DNA of 64,000 nt. Source: Flavobacteriales bacterium. Its GTDB lineage: Bacteria; Bacteroidota; Bacteroidia; Flavobacteriales_D; Crocinitomicaceae. Below the pieces are notes generated by a model. The model saw only the letters and a program-made list of their open reading frames with translations, searched no databases and was not told the origin of the DNA. Below, piece after piece: positions 19,337-28,306 of this stretch. Where the stretch lies: NCBI GenBank assembly GCA_947462255.1, contig CANHOA010000016.1:1-64000 (forward strand), written 5' to 3'. Positions within the stretch are counted from its first letter, which is position 1. The number at the start of each line of letters is the position of its first letter. The translations under genes were made by a program, and so were the position numbers.

Positions 19337-19352
19337 TTATGTATATACATAA
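19337..19352. promoter_or_regulatory. 16-bp perfect palindrome, probable operator
   Basis: TTATGTATATACATAA is its own reverse complement. It sits between the start of the surface operon and the divergent XRE regulator, just upstream of the operon's -7 box. A protein bound there would cover the -33 region. I infer it is the binding site of the adjacent XRE protein. Confidence 0.45.
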
Positions 19353-19386
19353 ATTGTAAGCGTAAAAAATAAGGCAACTTGCTTGC

Positions 19387-19671
19387 ATGGTTGAAAATAC
19401 GGACGAAGCGTTACTCAAACTGGTAGGTAGTAGAATAAAGTCCTTGCGAAAGGACAGAAAACTTTCTTTGCGCGATTTAGCCTACAAGATTGGTATGGAG
19501 CCCTCTAATCTATCTGTTATTGAAAATGGAAAATCAAATCCGCAACTTTTAACGTATGCGCGTATCTCAGCTACCCTTGGCGTTCAATTAAGGGATCTCT
19601 TCGATATTGAATTTGATTTTCATCTATTTATTGAACAAGCAACAACCTATACTCCAAGAAAACATAGTTAA
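19387..19671 (+). CDS. XRE-family helix-turn-helix regulator
   Basis: This 94-aa protein contains one Cro/C1-type HTH (about 12-66; IKSLRKDRKLSLRDLAYKIG, MEPSNLSVIENGKSNPQLLT) followed by a short acidic and aromatic tail. It has no sensor domain. The gene is divergent from the four-gene surface operon, with a palindromic candidate operator between them, so I infer local regulation of that operon or of itself. No toxin gene follows. Confidence 0.85.
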   Translation: MVENTDEALLKLVGSRIKSLRKDRKLSLRDLAYKIGMEPSNLSVIENGKSNPQLLTYARISATLGVQLRDLFDIEFDFHLFIEQATTYTPRKHS

Positions 19672-19720
19672 AATTGGTAAAGTTGCGCTTTTCTTCATCT
19701 ATCGTGTCTCTCGACTCCGC

Positions 19721-19775
19721 TCGATCCACTTTCAAGAGCTCATCGAGTCCGACTAGGCGGATCGAGATGCGCTCA
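19721..19775. repeat. Dispersed repeat, copy A
   Basis: This stretch (containing CACTTTCAAGAGCTCATCGAG and TCGAGATGCGCT) recurs at 20761-20803 with a 7-bp deletion. A neighbouring block TCGACTCCGCTCGA at 19711-19724 is the reverse complement of TCGAGCGGAGTCGA in copy B, so the element has inverted-repeat structure. The two copies bracket the RhuM-type gene. Confidence 0.6.
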
Positions 19776-19780
19776 ACCAA

Positions 19781-20644
19781 TTAGGCTATTTTAGCAGTTA
19801 CTTCTTTCAATAGTAGTTCCACAGTACTTTTATCCATCTTAGAAAAGGCACACCACTTTTTTCCTAAATCTTTTAGCGATGCTCCGAGGTGATAAACTTC
19901 TTTTTGGTCAATGATTAAAAATCGATCATGACTTTGCGAAAAGTTTACCATTTTGAAATGACCAAATTGCTCATTGGCTTTTTTTAGGTCTAACATAATT
20001 TGTTTATCACAATTTTTGGTAAATATTGAAACCGTAACATTTTCACACTTTTTTGAAAGATGAGTAAATGTAGATTCGTCAATATAATTATCAATTAATA
20101 TAATGTCGGTTTTCGCGGAACGGATAATTCTTGAAGTTAATTCATATGCATTGAATACTTGACCATCAAAGAATACTCCTTGTGTTGGTATGAGTTGTGA
20201 TTGAATGTGAAAATCTATTTTATCTACCTTTTTACTTAGATTTTCAAGATTGTCTTCAATTCTATTCATGCGTTGATTTAGACTATAACCTTTAAGAAGA
20301 TAGTCCCTCAAGATTTGAGTTGCCCAAATGCGAAATTGTGTACCTTGTTTGGATTTTATTCGATAACCAACTGAAATGATAACATCTAAATTATAGTATT
20401 CAATTTCTCTTTCAATTTTTCTATTGCCTTCAAGTTGAACTGTCGCAAATTTTGCGACAGTTCCTTTTTCGTTGAGTTCTCCCTCCAAAAACACATTGTT
20501 TATATGTTTTCCAATAGTTTTAACATCCCTTCCAAATAATAGTACTAACTGATTTCTATTGAGCCACACCGTATCATCTTCAAGCCTAACCTCAATGTGT
20601 TCTGCATGTTCATTTTGGCTATATAAAATAATTTCATTTTTCAT
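19781..20644 (-). CDS. RhuM/ORF6N-type protein with C-terminal PLD-like segment
   Basis: This 287-aa protein is of the RhuM family. The N-terminal region (1-110) has VWLNRNQLVLLFGRDVKTIGKHI, EREIEYYNLDVIISVGYRIKS and QGTQFRIWATQILRDYLLKG, the conserved RhuM blocks. A coiled coil follows (about 122-145). The C-terminal half carries HDRFLIIDQKEVYHLGASL, like a single phospholipase-D-type HxK-like motif in which the Lys is replaced. RhuM proteins occur on genomic islands and are thought to bind nucleic acid; their role is unsettled. The gene stands alone between two copies of a dispersed repeat, which suggests acquisition as a cassette. Confidence 0.82.
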   Translation of the reverse strand: MKNEIILYSQNEHAEHIEVRLEDDTVWLNRNQLVLLFGRDVKTIGKHINNVFLEGELNEKGTVAKFATVQLEGNRKIEREIEYYNLDVIISVGYRIKSKQGTQFRIWATQILRDYLLKGYSLNQRMNRIEDNLENLSKKVDKIDFHIQSQLIPTQGVFFDGQVFNAYELTSRIIRSAKTDIILIDNYIDESTFTHLSKKCENVTVSIFTKNCDKQIMLDLKKANEQFGHFKMVNFSQSHDRFLIIDQKEVYHLGASLKDLGKKWCAFSKMDKSTVELLLKEVTAKIA

Positions 20645-20760
20645 TCTTTAATTTATCTTTAAGATAATGAAAAATTAATTATCAACCAACCATATGATTA
20701 TTGATATTGTAAATTATTCTTTGCTTATTCCTCAGCTGTGGCCACTCGATAAGCTGCTTT

Positions 20761-20803
20761 CGATTCACTTTCAAGAGCTCATCGAGCGGAGTCGAGATGC
20801 GCT
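20761..20803. repeat. Dispersed repeat, copy B
   Basis: This copy is nearly identical to 19721-19775 apart from a 7-bp gap and single changes. Just downstream at 20841-20858 a second small hairpin (CCGCC-ttgg-CGGAGGCGG) is present, and GACGAGGCTAGCG at 20878-20890 recurs at 13050-13062. Confidence 0.55.
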
Positions 20804-20898
20804 GGTTTGGAGCTCTCCGAGTGCTGACCTCGATACTATTCCGCCTTGGCGGAGGCGGAATCACTCAGTCAGCGTCGGACGAGGCTAGCGTTTGTATT

Positions 20899-21681
20899 TT
20901 ACCGACAAACAGTAACATGAATACATTTTGATTCAGCACAGAGTAGAATTTTTCCTTCTTTCTGCATTTCGCGAAGGACTTCCTCAAGTGCCCGAACACC
21001 ATAGCTGCAATTTTTTGAACCGCTTCGCACATAGGCAATATCGAAAGCAACACCATACGAATGCGCTGATTTCCCTGGTGTAGCAGCATTGCGATTGCTT
21101 TTTCTTACTGATTTTTGTTGATCATCTGTTCTTGTCATGGAACTTATTACAAAATAACTCATTCGTTCACTTTTCAAGGAGATTTTTGCTCGAAATCGCC
21201 GTCCCAATTCATCCAATCTTTTTTTCGCAATGGGAATTAAAATGGCTTTGCTTTGCCCCAATGGTTTTATCCCAAACCCGTCGTTTTCTGGAACATTGAC
21301 TAAATATCCTTTTTTAAGAAATTTATTTTCCATCTTTTCATTTAAAATATACCGGTCATTGGAAATTTTCTTCGCCAATGGACGATGTTCTAAAGCATAA
21401 TCATTTTTCTTAAGTTGCAATGTAGACCAAGTGCAGGAACATCTTTCCTGGTTTCCATTTGGAATTTCTTTTTTTATTATCTTCTTTTCAATTTCATGAA
21501 AAAATTCATCTCTCGAAAGAATTCCAACAACTAATATAAAAAAAGAAATCAGGCCATAGGCACTCAATAGTAGGATGCTTTTTTTCCATTTTATCGTCTT
21601 TTTAGTAGTAGAAATCAATAAAATGACTGCGAATATAATTCCTCCAATAAACAGAAATTTGAAAACAGTTACAAGGCTCAT
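20899..21681 (-). CDS. DUF5715 family, peptidase M15-like envelope protein
   Basis: This 260-aa protein has an N-terminal hydrophobic anchor (FKFLFIGGIIFAVILLIS) and a second hydrophobic segment (about 35-57), so it is membrane-anchored with the rest probably periplasmic. The C-terminal domain shows the metal-binding pattern of D-Ala-D-Ala peptidases of the M15/LAS group: SAHSYGVAFDIAYV (His and Asp ligands) and a late CIHVTV. I infer peptidoglycan cleavage, but most DUF5715 proteins are uncharacterised. It is 41 bp downstream of the truncated haemoglobin gene. Confidence 0.75.
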   Translation of the reverse strand: MSLVTVFKFLFIGGIIFAVILLISTTKKTIKWKKSILLLSAYGLISFFILVVGILSRDEFFHEIEKKIIKKEIPNGNQERCSCTWSTLQLKKNDYALEHRPLAKKISNDRYILNEKMENKFLKKGYLVNVPENDGFGIKPLGQSKAILIPIAKKRLDELGRRFRAKISLKSERMSYFVISSMTRTDDQQKSVRKSNRNAATPGKSAHSYGVAFDIAYVRSGSKNCSYGVRALEEVLREMQKEGKILLCAESKCIHVTVCR

Positions 21682-21722
21682 ATTTTTTAATTTAACTTAA
21701 TTAAGTCTTTTAAACTTAATGT

Positions 21723-22073
21723 CTATTTCTTTTCAACTTTACTTTGAATAGTCCACCCAATAAGGGCAGCTCTTTGTTTTGCGGCCTCTGCTTTTTCACC
21801 GATAAAAAGGGCATCAACTGTTTGGTTGAAATGCTGTAGCCAAGTACTAAAATGTGTTGCTTCTAATGGCATGTGTAGGTGTTTTTCTACCACATTGGTC
21901 GTATATCCGGGTTCGTCAAGGAGGGCAAAACACCAAAAGTGAATTATGTGTGGCAGGTGTTTTTCCAAATCTATGTTGGCGAAAAATGGAGATAGGCTAG
22001 CATCTTGAACAACTTTACTATAAAATAAAGTGATTAATTTTTCAACATCAGCCTTGGTTTCGATATCTTTCAT
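21723..22073 (-). CDS. Group III truncated haemoglobin
   Basis: This 116-aa haem protein of the group III (P) truncated globins shows VEKLITLFYSKVVQDASLSPFF, the HIIHFWCFALL helix E region, and HLHMPLEATHFSTWLQHFNQTV with the proximal histidine in the F helix. The family binds O2 and NO; physiological roles are mostly unproven. The length is slightly short but typical. It starts 3 bp after the stop of the large outer-membrane protein gene and is probably cotranscribed with it. Confidence 0.85.
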   Translation of the reverse strand: MKDIETKADVEKLITLFYSKVVQDASLSPFFANIDLEKHLPHIIHFWCFALLDEPGYTTNVVEKHLHMPLEATHFSTWLQHFNQTVDALFIGEKAEAAKQRAALIGWTIQSKVEKK

Positions 22074-22076
22074 AGT

Positions 22077-25000
22077 TTAAAAATAAGCCCTTACTTCCAT
22101 ACTTCCACTATGAATGGTTCGAATCGCTTCGGATTTTCTTCCTAGGTACTGAATGGTTAATTGCAAATTTTTGGATAAGGTACGCTGGTAGCTAAGATTC
22201 CACGTATAATTAATCCCCGGCCTCAAGGATTCAAGCATTTCAAATCCGACAGCCGAATTTGGATTGCCTGTATAACCCATTGATATGGCCTTTATAGCAC
22301 CCTGAACACTTCCTTTTTCGGTTTGATTGTACTTAAAACTTCCACCGATTTCTTTTAATAAACACGTTTCTCCTCCAAAATTAGCCTCATTTTTTTTGTC
22401 TATTATTCGCCCATCAAGGGTTAGACGATAGTTGGTGGATGCTTGGTAAATAAAGCTAGCTAAGAGTGATTGGTAACCAAAGGAATAGTTTCTGTTGGTG
22501 GTGTAGTCGGCAAAGGCACTTTTCGCCCCTTTTTGCCCTTTAAGTTCTATGGAAAAGGTAGGAATAATGTTCCACCGGGTAAAGATTTCGTGGTATTTGT
22601 TTCTTTTTGAATCGAATCCCGATGCTAGCAGGCTTTTATTTTTACTGTCTTGATAGGTGTATTCAGCATTTATTACGTTTGATGTTCGATTGAAATATAG
22701 GGCGTTTCGTATCAGTGCTCCTGTACTTAATAAGTTGGTGTCTGCTATGGCATTGGCAAATGGGTTAAAAAATGTGCTGGGGTCAAATAGGCTGGTTTTT
22801 TGATTAATACGAATACGGGTTTGGTTTGAAAATTTAGCCATTAAGCCCAAAAAGCCTTTTTTCTTTGCCCATATTTTTTCGGGTCGCCAAAAAATGCCTT
22901 GATTGAGTTCATTCGAATAGGTCTTTACATAGTCATTGCTTGGTGTAAAAATTCGGATATAACTGGCCTGGTCTACGTATTGCGCAATTTCGAATTCGTT
23001 TAGGTCTTTTACACCATCATTGTTGTAATCTACCCAAGTGTAAACGCCTTGACCATCATTTACTTTTATGTAAATAAAGGTTCGCTTTTGTTCTAGTCCA
23101 GAACCCACTTCATAAAAGGTGCTCCAATTTAAGGCGTTTTTGAACCACCTCGCTTCATAATCAATTCGACCAATTAAGGAATTTTCTGGGCTTTGATTGA
23201 TCAAACTACTATCAGTAATCGCCAATGTTCTATATCCACCGATTAGGGTTAAGCGTTGGTCTTTTAGTTTTTTTAAGGAGATTTCTCCACCCAAGGTTCT
23301 CGCTTTTGCTGCTTGTCGTAATGATGTGCTATCTGCTCGTTGATCATAGCGTTCACGATAATAAAACTTAAATGTAGAAGAAGAAGTGTCGGAGCTGGCT
23401 AAATAAATTTCATAATCAAAAAATTGATAGCTGTTTTTAGTGATGAATTGACTCGAATCTGTAAAGGTGTTTTTCTCATGGTCATCACGGTATCCAAGTC
23501 TGAGACGACCAATTTTTTTATTGAGATCTATACGATGCCTAAAAAACTGATTGCCGCCTGTTGTTTTCGACGATAAATAGCTACCATTCCAATTTGCAGA
23601 CCAGCCTCCTTGATTCCATTTCCCATCAGAATAAATTCGATTGCCAAGATAATCTTTTCCGAAAGCGTAGCTTTGGCCGGATAGATTTATAAATCCGTAC
23701 GATTTTTGTTTGAGTTTTGAACTGATTTGTCCTACTCCTTGCTGACCTTGATAGCCTTTATTTCTTGTGTTCCAATCGCGGTCAAATTCAACGCTACGGT
23801 ATTGTTCTATGGGCGAAAAATTAGCATGTAGGTATTCATATTCTATTTTATTTTCAATCTCCCAACCTTTACTACTATCTCCGAGGATACGCGATTGAGT
23901 AATTTTACTGCGCTGGGCTAGTCCTAGATTATTATTATTTCCAAGGGTTGAAAATGTATTAAGGTCCTCGCTTGAAAGGGCTATTTCGCTATCAATTTTA
24001 ATGTTTTTAGTAAGTTGGTATCGAAAGCCGGAGGTAAATAGTTGTTTTTGTTTTGGGGTGATAATAAGGCGTGAGGGTTGGTAATCGCCTTGTGGAATAC
24101 CACCAACTGGTGCAACCCATCGAAAAACTTTACCAAGCGCATTATAGTTATTTAATATGTAGTTACCCTTATTTGCTCCAATGTATTGAAAAACCGCCCT
24201 GTATATCGCAGAGTCTGGCTGCACGCTAAAGACCAAAACGGAATCGTACGCTAAGGAATCAATCATTTTATATAATACTTGGTTATCGAAATATCCGATG
24301 GAATCAATACTTGAAATCTTGGCTAAATCAAGGTTGTCGCCAATTGTACTCAAGTAAAATTTCTGGGAAGGGCTTAAGTTTTGTTGTAATGATTGATTTT
24401 TGGCATCTTGTTCAGAATAGGCATTCAACCAGAAATCTAGTTTCTTTCCATGGTAACTTGTGGCGCTTTGGATTAAGGAGCGGGCATAGTTTTGATCAGA
24501 ATATTGAAATTCTGCTACAATGCGTGAATCTTTTGTAATGAGGTTTCGTGCTGTAAAGGTAAGTTCCGAGGTATTATAATCCATTACATAATCGTATTCC
24601 TGCCCTCGCTCTAATAAGCGACCATCAATGTAAATGCGTTCTGTACCTGCGAGAACTAAAATAAAGGGTTCATTTTCGTTGCCTATAAGTCGATAGGGAC
24701 CTTGATTGCTCTCTATCCCAACAATCACTTGTCGATTAAACTTTCCTTTTGAAAGCGCTGCACTCGCCTGAGTTTTCCAATATTTTTCGTTTTCTAAGGA
24801 CCAACGATTCTCTATACTTAGGCCTTGTGCTCTTTTTTTATAGTTCATGAAAAAGCCCTCAGGTTTTGATAGCCAAAAGTCACCAACAGTTAGCTTAAAT
24901 TGCTCATTAAATACTTGAATGAAGACTTGGTCAAATTCTTGAAGTTTATTCGTATTTCCATTGGGCTGAATGGGTATGTTGGCATCTGAAACCGCCGCAA

Positions 25001-25511
25001 GCACTTTTAAATTCGGAGATAGGTTACCGGATAATTCTAAGTTTAAGGCTGAATTAATCCCTAAATCTTGCCTGTTTCCGAAACTCACACCTCGAGAAAT
25101 ACTTCCGTTTTTTGCTAATTCCTGTCCACCAAAAACATCGTTGACGGAATAGGAATTACTAATTTTGAATTTGTCTCTTTCATCGTCTGATTTTATACTG
25201 AGTAGTGTGGTGTCATATCGCTTGTAGCTGCGAGAAAAATCAAAAGGAAGCACTCGGTAATGAAGCATGACTAGGCCGGTGTCTTTTCGCAACCATTGAA
25301 AAGTTGAGCGTGTGTAATCTAAAAAGTAATCGTTTTTGGAGAGCGTGTCTCCATTCCATATAGCATAAAAGGAATTGGGGTAGATGCTTAAGGTATCTAT
25401 TTTGATACTGGAGGAGGAGGCTTTAATGGAGTACGACCTCAAATTGCCACTTTGTGCGGTTAATATGACAGGGGTGATACAAAACAGAAATAAAAGTGGT
25501 CGTAAGCACAT
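22077..25511 (-). CDS. Large outer-membrane protein of unknown function, conserved in Bacteroidota
   Basis: This 1144-aa protein has a signal peptide (MCLRPLLFLFCITPVILTAQ) and many alternating aromatic strands throughout, so I predict a large outer-membrane beta-barrel with an N-terminal periplasmic or plug part (residues about 20-330). A segment TWVDYNNDGVKDLNEFEIAQ near residue 820 is an EF-hand-like calcium loop in a predicted extracellular loop. It is not SprA, which is about twice as long. There is no TonB box or TonB-receptor plug signature that I recognise. It heads a probable operon with the truncated haemoglobin and DUF5715 genes. Confidence 0.7.
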   Translation of the reverse strand: MCLRPLLFLFCITPVILTAQSGNLRSYSIKASSSSIKIDTLSIYPNSFYAIWNGDTLSKNDYFLDYTRSTFQWLRKDTGLVMLHYRVLPFDFSRSYKRYDTTLLSIKSDDERDKFKISNSYSVNDVFGGQELAKNGSISRGVSFGNRQDLGINSALNLELSGNLSPNLKVLAAVSDANIPIQPNGNTNKLQEFDQVFIQVFNEQFKLTVGDFWLSKPEGFFMNYKKRAQGLSIENRWSLENEKYWKTQASAALSKGKFNRQVIVGIESNQGPYRLIGNENEPFILVLAGTERIYIDGRLLERGQEYDYVMDYNTSELTFTARNLITKDSRIVAEFQYSDQNYARSLIQSATSYHGKKLDFWLNAYSEQDAKNQSLQQNLSPSQKFYLSTIGDNLDLAKISSIDSIGYFDNQVLYKMIDSLAYDSVLVFSVQPDSAIYRAVFQYIGANKGNYILNNYNALGKVFRWVAPVGGIPQGDYQPSRLIITPKQKQLFTSGFRYQLTKNIKIDSEIALSSEDLNTFSTLGNNNNLGLAQRSKITQSRILGDSSKGWEIENKIEYEYLHANFSPIEQYRSVEFDRDWNTRNKGYQGQQGVGQISSKLKQKSYGFINLSGQSYAFGKDYLGNRIYSDGKWNQGGWSANWNGSYLSSKTTGGNQFFRHRIDLNKKIGRLRLGYRDDHEKNTFTDSSQFITKNSYQFFDYEIYLASSDTSSSTFKFYYRERYDQRADSTSLRQAAKARTLGGEISLKKLKDQRLTLIGGYRTLAITDSSLINQSPENSLIGRIDYEARWFKNALNWSTFYEVGSGLEQKRTFIYIKVNDGQGVYTWVDYNNDGVKDLNEFEIAQYVDQASYIRIFTPSNDYVKTYSNELNQGIFWRPEKIWAKKKGFLGLMAKFSNQTRIRINQKTSLFDPSTFFNPFANAIADTNLLSTGALIRNALYFNRTSNVINAEYTYQDSKNKSLLASGFDSKRNKYHEIFTRWNIIPTFSIELKGQKGAKSAFADYTTNRNYSFGYQSLLASFIYQASTNYRLTLDGRIIDKKNEANFGGETCLLKEIGGSFKYNQTEKGSVQGAIKAISMGYTGNPNSAVGFEMLESLRPGINYTWNLSYQRTLSKNLQLTIQYLGRKSEAIRTIHSGSMEVRAYF

Positions 25512-25580
25512 TGAAAAGCGAAGATAAGCGATATCCTTAAAACGTGTATTAGTTATTTTGATTGCGGTAATTCTTTAAAT

Positions 25581-25603
25581 CAAATTTATCTTGCTTATTT
25601 TTG
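25581..25603. promoter_or_regulatory. Divergent -7 boxes for the outer-membrane protein and GH16 genes
   Basis: The minus strand has TAAATTTG at 25581-25588, facing the outer-membrane protein gene. The plus strand has TATTTTTG at 25596-25603, facing the GH16 gene with its ATG at 25626. Both match TAnnTTTG exactly. -33 boxes are not clear. Confidence 0.4.
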
Positions 25604-25625
25604 AGTGCTTAGTTAATTCAATGGT

Positions 25626-26876
25626 ATGAAACACTTATTTATCTTGACTTTTTGCTTGGTTTGGTCTTCTTTAGCCGCTCAGTTAAAGCCTACACTTTGG
25701 CAGATAAACAACAGTACAATTAAAGAGTGGTACTATCATTTTGGAGATGAATTTACCGACGAGCGTTTGGATGAAAGCAAGTGGTATAATCATTATCCTT
25801 GGGGAGGATTGTCGATTAAGGATGGGATTTATGCCGCACCAGAAATGGTTAGTATTGAAAATGGCAAAGCTATTTTAACGGTAGATACAAGCTCTGACTA
25901 CCGGACATTTCCAGAATGGATGTTGGAGGAAGATATAAAAAATAAAAATCCATTGGTCCAAAACAATCGTGTTAAATTAAATTACCTAACGGCAGCAATA
26001 TGGAGTAAATTATCCTTTAGGTATGGTTATTTTGAGTGCCGTTGCTTTATTCCTAAGGGTCAAGGATTGTGGCCCGCCTTTTGGCTTTATGGTGGAAAGC
26101 CTAACGACGAAATTGATTTCATGGAATCGAAAGGAGAGAAAACCAACGAATTTCATGTCGATATTCATTGTCCCGATGCTTGTGATAAAATCAAACCATT
26201 TCCATATATGGTAAAAAAACCATGGGGTGCTTGGCTTAAAACGGATCGGTCCTTAATGGGAGAATGGGTTGTTTTTTCAGGGGTATGGCTTCCTGGTTAT
26301 GTTAACTTTTACATGAATGGTAAGCCCGTTGCCAACTATGTCGGCGATTTTGGAGCGGAAATGAATATGATTGCAAATATATCCGTAGCGGTAGATAAAG
26401 GGCCTTTTTCTCCTGGGCCAAATGCGAAAACGGTTTTTCCAAGTGAGTTTATGGTAGATTATATGCGCGTATGGAAATTAGTTAGTAAGGATACTCCAAC
26501 TGCTATCCAGCAAAAGAGCTTTACTGAAGGTGACTTGCTAAATATAGGTCCTCTTTTGGCGCTGGATGGCGGCGAAAAAGCAAAGCTAAAAGGTAAAAAT
26601 AAACGCACATTACCCAAATCATTATTAGAAAATGAACAAGGATTCATTAGTTTAATGCCTATAAATGAAAAATTATTTCAATTGCATTTGAACGGAATAA
26701 GTAATGAGGGAATAAAAATTCAAGTGCTTAATGAGAATGATGCCGTAGTAAAATCATTTGATCTTAATGAAAAATATCATTTTTTTTCAATCGATGATTT
26801 TCAAAATGGCAACTATAGATTATTGATTTCTAATGGTATAGGTTTGCAAAGCCAACTTTTCTTTACAAGCCCTTAA
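25626..26876 (+). CDS. Secreted glycoside hydrolase family 16 protein
   Basis: This 416-aa protein has a signal peptide ending LAAQ and a GH16 laminarinase/agarase-type jellyroll (about 30-285). The catalytic motif is intact: E162-I-D164-F-M-E167, nucleophile to acid/base, in NDEIDFMESKG. Other blocks are YYHFGDEFTDERLDESKWY and GLWPAFWLYGG. The C-terminal 80 residues resemble a degenerate T9SS tail (IKIQVLNENDAVVKSFDLN, FQNGNYRLLISNG) but lack the usual basic end. The substrate is a beta-glucan or algal galactan by family; it cannot be fixed here. The 3' end overlaps the convergent cyclotransferase gene by 14 bp. Confidence 0.87.
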   Translation: MKHLFILTFCLVWSSLAAQLKPTLWQINNSTIKEWYYHFGDEFTDERLDESKWYNHYPWGGLSIKDGIYAAPEMVSIENGKAILTVDTSSDYRTFPEWMLEEDIKNKNPLVQNNRVKLNYLTAAIWSKLSFRYGYFECRCFIPKGQGLWPAFWLYGGKPNDEIDFMESKGEKTNEFHVDIHCPDACDKIKPFPYMVKKPWGAWLKTDRSLMGEWVVFSGVWLPGYVNFYMNGKPVANYVGDFGAEMNMIANISVAVDKGPFSPGPNAKTVFPSEFMVDYMRVWKLVSKDTPTAIQQKSFTEGDLLNIGPLLALDGGEKAKLKGKNKRTLPKSLLENEQGFISLMPINEKLFQLHLNGISNEGIKIQVLNENDAVVKSFDLNEKYHFFSIDDFQNGNYRLLISNGIGLQSQLFFTSP

Positions 26877-27960
26877 CAGGTGTTTTAAGCACCTCTATTT
26901 CAAATAGTTTTGGCCAAAACTTACCCGTCATATAGGTTTTACGATTTGCGGAGTTGTATGCAATGCCATTAAGCACTTCCCCATTTGCTGTTCCTTTTCC
27001 GCGCCTAACTAATTCTGTAGCATCAATTATGGCCATCACTTTTCCATATTCCGGATCGATAACGGCAACTAAATTTGTGGTATAAATGTTTGCATAGATT
27101 AATCCATTAATAAATTCTAACTCATTTAACTTGGAGATGGGGCCTTCGTTGGTATAAACATCTACTGTTTTAAGTAACTCGAATGTTTCTGGGTCATGAT
27201 AGCTTAATCTATCTGTTCCGTCAGACATAATGAGATACTTCCCATCATTACAAATTCCCCATCCTTCTCCTGTGTAGGTAAATGTTTTCAGTTTGGCAAA
27301 GTCAGCAGCATTGTACACAAAACAAGTTTGATTCTTCCAAGTGATTTGAAAAATCTTATCTCCTAAAATGGTAATTCCTTCACCAAAGAACGTGTTGTCA
27401 AGTCCTGTACGGCGATTTATTTTACCGGTTTCTAATGCTATTTCACCCACTAAAGAGCTGCCTGTTTTATTTGGATCTCCGGTGCTTTCAAATAGTTTAT
27501 TGTTATGAAAAGCAAGTCCCTGAGTATAGCTAGAATCTAAATGAGGGTACTCGGTCACAATCTTAATCCCCCAACTTTGCGGAACAATGTCAGATACTAT
27601 TTGCAAGATTCGTTCATCTCTAATTTCTTTTCCCTCTTTCGTCTTGGCAATTAAAACAAGTGAAACCAACCCTACAGGCAAGTCTTTAGAATTTAATTCA
27701 TAATGAAGGAGTTTTGATGGCATCGTCCATTTTGAGAGGGTGCTATCACCTATGCGAAGTTCAACGGAATTCATTTGTTCAATAGATGCTATTGGTATAT
27801 CAAGTTTTTGTCCGTGAGCAAGTGTAACATTATCCTGAATCTTAAATTGACATGGTAAAGCTTCATCCTCTATTGGGGTGACATTGTTTTTATAAAGGAA
27901 AAACAAAATAAAGCCTATACCAACTGTTATAAGAATGGGAACGAGTATCTTTTTTTTCAT
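26863..27960 (-). CDS. Glutaminyl-peptide cyclotransferase
   Basis: This 365-aa protein is anchored or exported by an N-terminal hydrophobic segment (ILVPILITVGIGFILFFLY). After a short beta-sandwich domain (about 30-125) comes the five-bladed propeller of plant/bacterial-type glutamine cyclotransferases, with YTQGLAFHNNKLFESTG, GEGITILGDKIFQITWKN, EGWGICNDGKYLIMSDG, LNELEFINGLIYANIY and VLNGIAYNSANRKTYMTGK. It converts N-terminal Gln to pyroglutamate on peptides. It overlaps the preceding ytxJ gene by 4 bp, so they are translationally coupled. Confidence 0.9.
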   Translation of the reverse strand: MKKKILVPILITVGIGFILFFLYKNNVTPIEDEALPCQFKIQDNVTLAHGQKLDIPIASIEQMNSVELRIGDSTLSKWTMPSKLLHYELNSKDLPVGLVSLVLIAKTKEGKEIRDERILQIVSDIVPQSWGIKIVTEYPHLDSSYTQGLAFHNNKLFESTGDPNKTGSSLVGEIALETGKINRRTGLDNTFFGEGITILGDKIFQITWKNQTCFVYNAADFAKLKTFTYTGEGWGICNDGKYLIMSDGTDRLSYHDPETFELLKTVDVYTNEGPISKLNELEFINGLIYANIYTTNLVAVIDPEYGKVMAIIDATELVRRGKGTANGEVLNGIAYNSANRKTYMTGKFWPKLFEIEVLKTPVKGL

Positions 27961-28298
27961 CGGTTAAGGTTATCAAGCTGTTCGAAAATAGCCTCCGGCA
28001 AGATCTGTTCATGGGAGGCATTGTAGGTTGCAATTCCTTTATCGATTATGATGATTTGAGGAGATTGATGTGTTACGTTTAAGGTTTTTTCAATGTCATT
28101 GGAAATGTTTCTGAAAGCAATTAAATCTAATAAATGCCAGTCAGCCCGGGGATCTTCAAAACAACTCAGTGTATTTTTTAGCACCCTTGATGATATAAAA
28201 CAACGGGTGGAGTGTTTAAAAATAACCTGAGGTTTATGAAAGCTTTCCGCTATCAATTCATTTAGTTCATTCTCTGTTTTCAGTTCTATGTAGCTCAT
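27957..28298 (-). CDS. ytxJ: Bacilliredoxin-like protein YtxJ
   Basis: This 113-aa protein has a thioredoxin fold with a monothiol-type active site, KHSTRCFIS (Cys33), the hallmark of YtxJ, also called BrxC. Such proteins remove bacillithiol from mixed disulfides. There is no signal peptide. It lies 8 bp after pheS and overlaps the cyclotransferase gene by 4 bp. Its presence suggests the organism makes bacillithiol, as other Bacteroidota do; the biosynthesis genes are not in this window. Confidence 0.87.
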   Translation of the reverse strand: MSYIELKTENELNELIAESFHKPQVIFKHSTRCFISSRVLKNTLSCFEDPRADWHLLDLIAFRNISNDIEKTLNVTHQSPQIIIIDKGIATYNASHEQILPEAIFEQLDNLNR

Positions 28299-28306
28299 TC
28301 GTATCG

